From positions 1,364,001 to 1,428,000 of the forward strand of contig NZ_AP024600.1 of the NCBI RefSeq assembly GCF_036322585.1: a stretch of 64,000 bases of DNA. The letters run 5' to 3'. A program made the position numbers and the translations under genes. Each line of letters opens with the position of its first letter. Within the stretch, counting starts at the first letter, position 1. Below are positions 58,273 through 64,000 of the stretch, piece after piece. The notes under the pieces were generated by a model, which saw nothing but the letters and a program-made list of their open reading frames with translations, did no database searches and had not been told where the DNA came from. The stretch comes from Luteolibacter sp. LG18 (lineage in GTDB: Bacteria > Verrucomicrobiota > Verrucomicrobiia > Verrucomicrobiales > Akkermansiaceae).

Positions 58273-60096
58273 TTCAAACTCGTTTCGGATGTCGACGAGC
58301 AGGGCGTTGATCCGGTCGCGATCGGGTTCGTCCGGCAGCGAGCTCTTCTCGAATGCCTGGCGGACGCGAAGGAGCTGCTGCTCGGCGCGATCGACGAGTT
58401 CGTCGTATTCGAACTCCCCGGCGCGGACCCGGAGCAGGAAGTCGCGGTTCGGGCGGCGGACCCGCAGCACGCCCTCGCGGGCGATTTCCTCGGCCATGTC
58501 GAGCAGGCGCAGGGTGTGGAGGAGGTTCTTGGAATCGTAGCCGCGGCCGTGCTCCGCGTTGGTGCGGTAGCGCTGCTCGTTGCGGTTGGCGACCCATTCC
58601 CAGTATTCGCGGTGGGCCTTGCAGTGGGCGCGGAAGGCATCGCGGTTGCAGGTCATCCAGGCGATGGGCGCGGCGTCCTTCGGCACGCTGCTGAAATGGA
58701 GCGCGTCCGGATCCTTCGGCGACACGATGCCGCGGTAGTTCACGGCGGGATCATGGTAGATCGCGAAGAGGTCGCTGGCGTGGGTCAGGGCGGTGAGGCC
58801 GCAGTCTTCCGCGTGCAGGCCGCGCGCCGCCAGCCAATCGCGGACCGGCAGGCTGCCCTGGCCTTCCGGCACATGGCAGAACTCGAGCAGTTCCATGCGC
58901 CGCTCCGGCTGGGGATTGACGATCTTCTTGTTCAGCCCGCGGGCCTTGCGGATCTGGCCCATGGCGTATTCGCCGAAGGTGGCGGCGCAGCGCTTCGACA
59001 GGAACAGCTCCGGCCGGAGACGGTCGAACAAGGGATGGCGGTAGCGGATGCAGTCGTCCGGCGAGGCGAGTAGCTCAAGGACGTTCGGATTGTTCCGCAG
59101 CAGCAGCTCCACGAAACGGCCGAGCTCATAGTAGACCTCGTCGTTGCGTTCATCGGCGACCTGCTCGATGGCATCGAGTCCGAACAGGAACGAGGTCGGC
59201 GCGAGGAAGACGCCGCGGCGGTCCTCATCCGAGCCCTCAACCGCGGTGCCATAGGCGTGGCTGCCCGCAACGGTATCGAACAACAGCAGGTCCGGCTGGC
59301 GGACGCGATCCAAGGTGAGGTCCTCCGGCTTGAGAATCGTGGTGGCGGGATCACGCAGTTCGGTGGCGAACAGGCGGTCGAGCACGGCCAGGTCCGCGTG
59401 TGAGCGGTCCGGCAGATCGTCGAACTGTCCGGAGGCTTCCTCCAGAAACGCATCGAGCACCGGCAGACGGGCCATGCGTTCGCCCTCGTTGGTGGCGGCT
59501 TTGTGTTTCAGCAGGGCTGGCACCAGCTCCTGCACATCGGACGGAGCAATCGGCAACAGTTCCGCGAAGGCGACCGATGGGATGCCCTTGCCGGAAAGGA
59601 TCCAACGCGCGGCGAGGGTGGCGCGGAGGGCGTAGAGGTAGTCCTTCGCCCGGACTTGGTCGGACTGGAGCTTGCCGAGCCACATCTGCTTCGCGAGACC
59701 GCGGTAGTGATCGGAGGCGGCGCGCGGCGAGAAGACGTCGCGGGCCGTGGCGCGCCAGCGGCCTAGGAAACCGGGTTCTTCGCGATAGACGATGGGAGAA
59801 TGCAGCCACTCGAGGAGAGCGCCGTTCGATTTCCCGAGGAGGCCCGCCGCCTTCCGCACGTCCCAGCCGCCGGCATCGAGTTCATCCACGATCGGGAGAT
59901 CGATGGCCGAAGTGGCGCCCCCGATGGCGAGGTAGGCGTGCCGCGGGTGGACGAAGAGGAAGCGGATGTCGTAATCGCTGTCCGGGGAGGCAAAGCCCCA
60001 CGCACGGCTGCCGGATTCGCAGGCGTAGAGGATGCGGAAACCGTGCTGGCGCTCGATGCCATCCAGTAGATCCCCGATGCGTTTCTCGACGGTCAT
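58249..60096 (-). CDS. Double RlaP-type nucleotidyltransferase
   Basis: A 615-residue protein with two polymerase-beta-type nucleotidyltransferase domains of the YcgL/RlaP group. Domain 1 has ESGSRAWGFASPDSDYDIR (about 27-45); domain 2 has AGSHAYGTAVEGSDEDRR (about 277-294). Both show the G-S helix start and two acidic positions for metal, though the second reads D-E-D rather than D-Y-D. RlaP-type proteins are known neighbours of RNA ligases in repair operons and are thought to add nucleotides to, or modify, RNA ends. It converges on rtcR. ATG 60096 is chosen; a longer reading to 60165 exists. Confidence 0.85.
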   Translation of the reverse strand: MTVEKRIGDLLDGIERQHGFRILYACESGSRAWGFASPDSDYDIRFLFVHPRHAYLAIGGATSAIDLPIVDELDAGGWDVRKAAGLLGKSNGALLEWLHSPIVYREEPGFLGRWRATARDVFSPRAASDHYRGLAKQMWLGKLQSDQVRAKDYLYALRATLAARWILSGKGIPSVAFAELLPIAPSDVQELVPALLKHKAATNEGERMARLPVLDAFLEEASGQFDDLPDRSHADLAVLDRLFATELRDPATTILKPEDLTLDRVRQPDLLLFDTVAGSHAYGTAVEGSDEDRRGVFLAPTSFLFGLDAIEQVADERNDEVYYELGRFVELLLRNNPNVLELLASPDDCIRYRHPLFDRLRPELFLSKRCAATFGEYAMGQIRKARGLNKKIVNPQPERRMELLEFCHVPEGQGSLPVRDWLAARGLHAEDCGLTALTHASDLFAIYHDPAVNYRGIVSPKDPDALHFSSVPKDAAPIAWMTCNRDAFRAHCKAHREYWEWVANRNEQRYRTNAEHGRGYDSKNLLHTLRLLDMAEEIAREGVLRVRRPNRDFLLRVRAGEFEYDELVDRAEQQLLRVRQAFEKSSLPDEPDRDRINALLVDIRNEFEVAQVSNL

Positions 60097-60164
60097 GCGC
60101 AGCGGATAGCGGGATGCTTGGTCTGCGGCAAGGGCATCCGGTGGATGCAGAAAGGGCGAAGTCA

Positions 60165-60213
60165 CCAGACTCCGCCCCCCTTGAAGACCTTCCTCGGCTG
60201 AAGCCTCAACTCC
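60165..60213. repeat. 'CCTCGGCTRAAGCC' repeat, single copy
   Basis: The segment ACCAGACTCCGCCCCCCTTG is followed by AAGACCTTCCTCGGCTGAAG and CCTCAACTCC, then the TGA (complement, 60214-60216) of the peptidoglycan-binding protein gene. It is a further copy of the family at 5264-5526 and 20208-20268, again directly 3' of a stop codon. Confidence 0.82.
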
Positions 60214-60564
60214 TCAGAGCACGCCGAGGGCGCGGAGGGTGAAGACGTCCAGCCACGCGGTGACGCGGAGGCGGTGGTCGCGCTGGAAGCGGGCGATGGC
60301 GCGCTGGGTCACCGGGCCGATGTCGCCATCGACGCGGCCGTGGTAGTAGCCAAGCTGGCGGAGGCGGAGCTGGGCACGAATTTCCTTCCGCTCGCGCGGG
60401 CTGGCCGGACGCTGCGGGTAGACCAGGGCCGGCGGCGGGCCGGGGTAGTAGCCCGGTGGGCGGGACGGATACGTGGGGCCATGATGATAGGGAGCTGCTT
60501 CCGCGGGAACAGCGGCTGCCACGGTGAGAAGGGCACCGAACACGAGGGTCGGGATGTTTTTCAT
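60214..60564 (-). CDS. Exported peptidoglycan-binding-domain protein with Pro-rich linker
   Basis: A 116-residue paralog of 42647-43069. ATG 60564 gives the signal peptide MKNIPTLVFGALLTVAAAVPAEA. A histidine/proline/tyrosine-rich linker is followed by LRLRQLGYYHGRVDGDIGPVTQRAIARFQRDHRLRVTAWLDVFTLRALGVL. The domain is the same as in the paralog (identical ARFQRDHRLR); the linker is not. No enzyme domain. Confidence 0.85.
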   Translation of the reverse strand: MKNIPTLVFGALLTVAAAVPAEAAPYHHGPTYPSRPPGYYPGPPPALVYPQRPASPRERKEIRAQLRLRQLGYYHGRVDGDIGPVTQRAIARFQRDHRLRVTAWLDVFTLRALGVL

Positions 60565-60691
60565 GACGTGATTTTCAACGCATTCCCGGATACCTTTATT
60601 CAGATCCGTTAGATCGCAACGGGGATTTTCTCGGCCGAAAGATCCGGTTTTTTGAAATGCGCGGGCCCGAATGGCTGTTACGGTGGCACTC

Positions 60692-61231
60692 ATGCTCCAC
60701 CGAATCGTCATTCCCTCGATCGTGTTCGCGGCCTCCGCCTTCGCCGCCGACCTCACCGCGATCCCGTTCAAGGACATCCAGGGCAAGGAAACCTCGCTGA
60801 AGGACTACAATGGCAAAGTCGTCCTGGTGGTGAACGTGGCCTCGAAGTGCGGCAACACGCCGCAGTACAAGCCGCTGGAGGCGATGTATGAGAAATACAA
60901 GGAGAAGGGCCTGGTGATCCTGGGCTTCCCCTGCAACGACTTCAACGGCCAGGAACCCGGCACCGCCACGGAGATCCAGGAATTCTGCAAAAGCACCTAC
61001 GCCGTGACCTTCCCGCTGATGGAGAAGATCCACGTGAAAGGCCCGGAGCAACACCCGCTCTACGCCGCGCTGACCGGCCCGCAGGGAGCTTTCCCGGGCG
61101 ATGTGAAGTGGAACTTCGGCAAGTTCCTGATCGGCAAGGACGGCAAGCCGATCGCGCGCTTCGAACCGAAGACCAAGCCGGACCTCTCCGACGTGAGCGA
61201 GGCGGTCGAGAAGGCGCTGGAGGCGAAATAG
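60692..61231 (+). CDS. Exported glutathione peroxidase-like thiol peroxidase
   Basis: A 179-residue GPx-family protein. ATG 60692 gives a signal peptide (MLHRIVIPSIVFAASAFA); ATG 60671 is also in frame. The catalytic tetrad region is present: NVASKCGNTPQY (peroxidatic cysteine, not selenocysteine), GFPCNDFNGQEPGT (glutamine and the probable resolving cysteine) and KWNFGKFLIG (tryptophan, asparagine). It probably uses thioredoxin-like proteins to reduce peroxides outside the cytoplasm. Confidence 0.92.
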   Translation: MLHRIVIPSIVFAASAFAADLTAIPFKDIQGKETSLKDYNGKVVLVVNVASKCGNTPQYKPLEAMYEKYKEKGLVILGFPCNDFNGQEPGTATEIQEFCKSTYAVTFPLMEKIHVKGPEQHPLYAALTGPQGAFPGDVKWNFGKFLIGKDGKPIARFEPKTKPDLSDVSEAVEKALEAK

Positions 61232-61232
61232 G

Positions 61233-61339
61233 GTAGCGCGAAGCTTGGCTTCGCATCCTTCTCGTGGATCGCATGGGGGGAGGATGCCCTTGCCTTGAAA
61301 AGCACCCTGCCCCGCACGCGAAGCTCAGCTTCGCGCTAC
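61233..61339. repeat. Inverted repeat GTAGCGCGAAGC at converging gene ends
   Basis: Arms GTAGCGCGAAGCTTGGCTTC (61233-61252) and GAAGCTCAGCTTCGCGCTAC (61320-61339) are inverted. Each arm is also an imperfect palindrome. The peroxidase stop lies just before the left arm, and the right arm supplies the last codons (VARS) and stop of the ankyrin gene. Confidence 0.88.
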
Positions 61340-61837
61340 TTCGCGGCGCGCGAACCAACGCCGCAACGCGGACACCAGCCGCGCCCAACTGGTGAGTTTC
61401 AATCCGAGCATCCGCGACCGCGGGCGCTCGGATTTTTCATTCAGCAGGGTGAGCAGGTCGGTGTGGCCGAACATGGCGGCGAACATCGCCGGGGTCCGAC
61501 CGCCGCCTTGGTCCGCGGCAGCATCCGCCCCGGCGGCGAGCAGGACACGGGCGACTTCCAGATGGCCCTTGAAGGCAACCCCGGCCAACGGCGTTTGCTG
61601 GCGGTCGTTGCGGGCATCGGGATCGGCCCCGTGTCCGAGCAGGAGTTCCACCGCCGCCTGCTCGCCGTGGTAGGCGGCGAGCATGAGGAGGGAGTTGCCC
61701 TTTTCATCGCGGAGGTCCACCGGCAGGCCCGCGTCCAGCATGGGCGCGAGCGTGGCGATGTCTCCGTGGCGGGCGGCGTCGAGCGCGATGCGCTGCAGCT
61801 CGGCGTAGCGGGCTTCCTCGGCGGCGGTGGCGTGCAT
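61325..61837 (-). CDS. Ankyrin-repeat protein downstream of catalase (AnkB-like)
   Basis: A 170-residue protein with three to four ankyrin repeats (DIATLAPMLDAGLPVDLRDEKGNSLLMLAAYHGEQAAVELLLGHGADPDARND, then two more). It begins 22 bases after the catalase gene on the same strand. In Pseudomonas aeruginosa an ankyrin gene follows katB and supports catalase activity, so a similar partnership is likely here. The C-terminus runs into a dispersed repeat. Confidence 0.88.
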   Translation of the reverse strand: MHATAAEEARYAELQRIALDAARHGDIATLAPMLDAGLPVDLRDEKGNSLLMLAAYHGEQAAVELLLGHGADPDARNDRQQTPLAGVAFKGHLEVARVLLAAGADAAADQGGGRTPAMFAAMFGHTDLLTLLNEKSERPRSRMLGLKLTSWARLVSALRRWFARREVARS

Positions 61838-61859
61838 GGTTCCGGTCAGGTTGGGGTTC

Positions 61860-63344
61860 TCAGGCGCTGCCAGCTCCGACCGGCTCGTTCGGGTAAGCGC
61901 CGCTGGCGGTCCAGTCGATTTCCAGGGCCTTCGCCACGCCAGCGGCGTAGGCAGGGTCGGCCTTGTGGAAGTGAGCGAGCTGGCGGTGGATGATTGGAAG
62001 CGGCACGCCGTCCATGGCGGCGGCGATGTTGCCGAAGAGCGCCTGCTGCTGGGCATCGCTCATCAGGCGGAACAGGTTGCCGGGCTGGGTGTAGTCGTCG
62101 TTGCCCTCGCGGTGGTTGTAGCGGTCCGCATCGCCGGAGATTTTCAGCGGCGGCTCGGCGAAGCGCTCGTGCTCGATGGGACCGTTGAAGCTATTCGGTT
62201 CGTAGTAGGCGTCGCTGGCGGCGGGCGTGGCGAAGTTCATCGCGCCGTCCTGGTGGTAGTGGTTGGCCGCGGACTTCGGACGGTTCACCGGCAGGGCCTC
62301 ATACCAGGTGCCGACGCGGTAGCGGTGGGCGTCCGCGTAGGAGAAGATGCGGGCCTGGAGCATTTTATCCGGCGAGAAGCCGATGCCCGGCACGATGTTG
62401 GAAGGGGAGAAGGCCGATTGCTCGATCTCCTGGAAATAGTTCGCGGGGTTGCGGTTCAGCTCCAGCACGCCCACGTCGATGAGCGGGTAGTCGCCGTGCG
62501 GCCAGACCTTGGTGAGATCGAAGGGATTGAGGTGGTACGTCTCCGCATCGGCCTCCGGCATCACCTGGATCTTCACGTCCCACCTCGGGAAATCGCCCCG
62601 CTCGATCGCCTCGTAGAGATCGCGCTGCGACGATTCGCGGTCCTTGGCGATGACCTGTTCGCTTTCGGCATTGGTCATGGTCTCGATGCCCTGGCGGGTC
62701 TTGAAGTGGAACTTCACCCAGAAGCGTTCGCCCGCGGCATTCAGCAGCGAGTAAGTGTGGGAACCGTAGCCGTTGACGTGGCGGTAGCTCTTCGGCAGGC
62801 CGCGGTCCGACATCAGGATGGTGACCTGGTGCAGACTCTCCGGAGAGAGCGACCAGAAATCCCACATCGCGGTGGCGCTGCGCAGGTTGGTGCGCGGATG
62901 GCGTTTCTGGGTGTGAATGAAGTCCGGGAATTTCAGAGGATCGCGAACGAAGAAGACGGGCGTGTTGTTGCCCACCAGATCCCAGTTGCCCTCGTCGGTG
63001 TAGAACTTCAGCGCGAAGCCGCGCACGTCGCGCTCGGCATCGGCCGCGCCGCGTTCACCGGCCACGGTGGAGAAGCGCAGCAGCGTTTCCGTCTGCTTGC
63101 CAACCTGGGAGAAGATGGCGGCCTTCGAGTACTTCGTGATGTCGTGGGTCACGGTGAAAGTGCCGAACGCGCCGGAGCCCTTCGCATGAACCACGCGCTC
63201 GGGGATGCGCTCGCGGTTCTGGTGGGCGAGCTTCTCAATGAGCTGGTAGTCCTGCAGCAGCAGCGGACCGCGCGGTCCGGCGCTGAGGGAGTTCTGGTTG
63301 TCGGCGACGGGATTGCCTGCGGTGGTGGTAAGGGTCGGTTTCAT
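61860..63344 (-). CDS. Heme catalase (small-subunit, clade 3 type)
   Basis: A 494-residue monofunctional catalase. The catalytic histidine is in [18 protein letters not shown], the asparagine in [19 protein letters not shown], and the heme-ligand tyrosine in [14 protein letters not shown]. Size and motifs suit a clade 3 (KatA-like, NADPH-binding) enzyme. It belongs to an operon with a 51-residue membrane peptide upstream and an ankyrin protein downstream, divergent from a LysR regulator. Confidence 0.97.
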   Translation of the reverse strand: MKPTLTTTAGNPVADNQNSLSAGPRGPLLLQDYQLIEKLAHQNRERIPERVVHAKGSGAFGTFTVTHDITKYSKAAIFSQVGKQTETLLRFSTVAGERGAADAERDVRGFALKFYTDEGNWDLVGNNTPVFFVRDPLKFPDFIHTQKRHPRTNLRSATAMWDFWSLSPESLHQVTILMSDRGLPKSYRHVNGYGSHTYSLLNAAGERFWVKFHFKTRQGIETMTNAESEQVIAKDRESSQRDLYEAIERGDFPRWDVKIQVMPEADAETYHLNPFDLTKVWPHGDYPLIDVGVLELNRNPANYFQEIEQSAFSPSNIVPGIGFSPDKMLQARIFSYADAHRYRVGTWYEALPVNRPKSAANHYHQDGAMNFATPAASDAYYEPNSFNGPIEHERFAEPPLKISGDADRYNHREGNDDYTQPGNLFRLMSDAQQQALFGNIAAAMDGVPLPIIHRQLAHFHKADPAYAAGVAKALEIDWTASGAYPNEPVGAGSA

Positions 63345-63353
63345 GGGTTGCGG

Positions 63354-63509
63354 TCAGGAAAGGAAGAGGATGCCGAGGATCGAGAGCCCGGAGAGCACGG
63401 CGGCAATGACATGGCGGAGGCGGTTGCCATCGGCGGGCGTGGTTTCCCGCCACATCAGGACGAAGCTCCGGAACTCGGCGGGGTAGTGGTTTCGCAGGAA
63501 GTAGATCAT
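63354..63509 (-). CDS. 51-residue membrane peptide upstream of catalase
   Basis: An ATG at 63509 opens a 51-codon frame ending with TGA at 63354-63356. The peptide starts MIYFLRNHYPAEFRSF and ends in a hydrophobic segment (VIAAVLSGLSILGILFLS) able to span the membrane. It ends 9 bases before the catalase start on the same strand. No family known to me. It could be a real small membrane protein of the peroxide-stress operon. Confidence 0.55.
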   Translation of the reverse strand: MIYFLRNHYPAEFRSFVLMWRETTPADGNRLRHVIAAVLSGLSILGILFLS

Positions 63510-63562
63510 GGCCTTTGAGGAACGACGTGATCATGCCCGGAAACCCGCCATCCAGGTAATCG

Positions 63563-63578
63563 CTTGTTGCGAAACAAG
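63563..63578. promoter_or_regulatory. Palindromic site between catalase operon and LysR gene
   Basis: CTTGTTGCGAAACAAG is a perfect palindrome with 6-base arms in the 98-base spacer between the divergent genes, 30 bases before the LysR ATG. LysR regulators commonly bind such sites beside their own gene. Confidence 0.5.
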
Positions 63579-63607
63579 GCATTGGATTTACTTATGGATC
63601 GGACACC

Positions 63608-64000
63608 ATGGAAATCCGCCAGCTCGAACTCCTGCGCGCGATCCTCGAGGAGGGATCGCTCACCGCCGCGGCGAAACGCTGCCATCTCTCGCAGCCCGCC
63701 CTCAGCCAGCAGATCCAGGCGCTGGAGGCGGAGCTGGGCGAACCGCTGCTGATCCGCAAGCCGCGCGGCGTGGAACCCACCGCCGCGGGCACGCTGCTGA
63801 TGGAGCACGCCGGACGCATCTTGGAGGAAACGGAGCGGGTGAAGGATGCCTTCACCGGGCGGCGCGAGCTCCAGTCCGGGCGGGTGGCGTTCGGGATCAT
63901 CCCCACCATAGCGCCCTACCTGTTGCCGCGCTTGCTGGGACCGTTCCGGAAGCGGTTTCCCGGGATCGACCTCGCGGTGTCCGAGGCCCGCACCGCGGAT
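63608..64000 (+). CDS. LysR-family regulator (OxyR-like position), 3' end outside window
   Basis: The 131 residues present begin MEIRQLELLRAILEEGSLTAAAKRCHLSQPALSQQIQALEAELGEPLLIR, a standard LysR winged helix-turn-helix, then the linker helix and the start of the effector domain (GRVAFGIIPTIAPYLLP). Divergent placement next to catalase suggests an OxyR-like peroxide sensor. The redox cysteines would lie beyond the window, so this cannot be confirmed. Confidence 0.88.
   Translation, partial: MEIRQLELLRAILEEGSLTAAAKRCHLSQPALSQQIQALEAELGEPLLIRKPRGVEPTAAGTLLMEHAGRILEETERVKDAFTGRRELQSGRVAFGIIPTIAPYLLPRLLGPFRKRFPGIDLAVSEARTAD

Noticed and set aside
60800-60860. Selenocysteine glutathione peroxidase
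   Set aside because: The active-site codon is TGC (cysteine), with no in-frame TGA.
61827-63518. A 563-codon plus-strand frame over catalase
   Set aside because: The minus strand encodes an unmistakable catalase; the frame is a composition artefact.

Overview
The window looks like a chromosomal segment of a high-GC verrucomicrobium, probably Verrucomicrobiaceae (Luteolibacter or Haloferula type). This is inferred from content, not from a marker-gene search: a PEP-CTERM protein, a very large CotH/lamin-tail/fibronectin surface protein, an iduronate-type sulfatase, a YXWGXW-repeat protein, the recurring '(R)YPG-x-KFKR ... LRL+V' module, and many short inverted repeats at gene 3' ends. It is gene-dense, with short spacers, many GTG starts and frequent ATGA stop/start overlaps. 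I see no transposase, prophage, rRNA, canonical tRNA or CRISPR array.

Layout: 1-13 kb holds a secreted thioredoxin-like protein, a sulfatase, tadA, holA, citrate synthase, tsaB, an ABC exporter pair and a secreted SGNH esterase. 13-19.1 kb is mostly one 1875-residue CotH-type surface protein. 19-31 kb carries a putative 4-mercaptohistidine (ovothiol) methyltransferase, an M29-like peptidase, a DUF151 nuclease, an aldehyde dehydrogenase with its DUF779 companion, a gamma carbonic anhydrase-like protein, a PEP-CTERM protein, a VapC-type toxin pair, a YhaM-like HD nuclease, recO, a TPR protein, a YjbR protein and an NlpC/P60-like lipoprotein. 31.4-37.1 kb is an operon of rdgB followed by four DUF3592-related membrane proteins. 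37-49.5 kb has two thioredoxin-like proteins, leuS, a peptidoglycan-binding protein, the YXWGXW protein, a two-component system, and a rhodanese with a VWA protein.

The standout region is 49.5-60.1 kb, an RNA-repair locus. RtcR (CARF-like domain plus sigma-54 AAA+) is divergent from a minus-strand operon with a clear GG-N10-GC sigma-54 promoter. The operon reads: Rsr (bacterial Ro60, TROVE/VWA), a packed tandem array of five Y-RNA-like RNAs, two CPCC cysteine-cluster proteins, a sixth Y-RNA-like RNA, a small membrane protein, rtcB and rtcA. Behind rtcR lies a protein with two RlaP-family nucleotidyltransferase domains. All six RNAs share one helix, with an AUGC/CUUG internal loop and a UACAU motif, held together by compensatory changes. 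At least two carry a tRNA core circularly permuted at the anticodon, with the T arm before the D arm. This is how a YrlA-type tRNA mimic would look, but six size-diverse copies in one operon is unusual.

The right end (60-64 kb) is an oxidative-stress cluster: a glutathione peroxidase-like protein, catalase with an ankyrin partner and an unlisted 51-residue membrane peptide, and a divergent LysR/OxyR-type regulator cut by the window edge. At least five families of short inverted repeats sit at gene 3' ends; several supply the last codons and the stop of the neighbouring gene.
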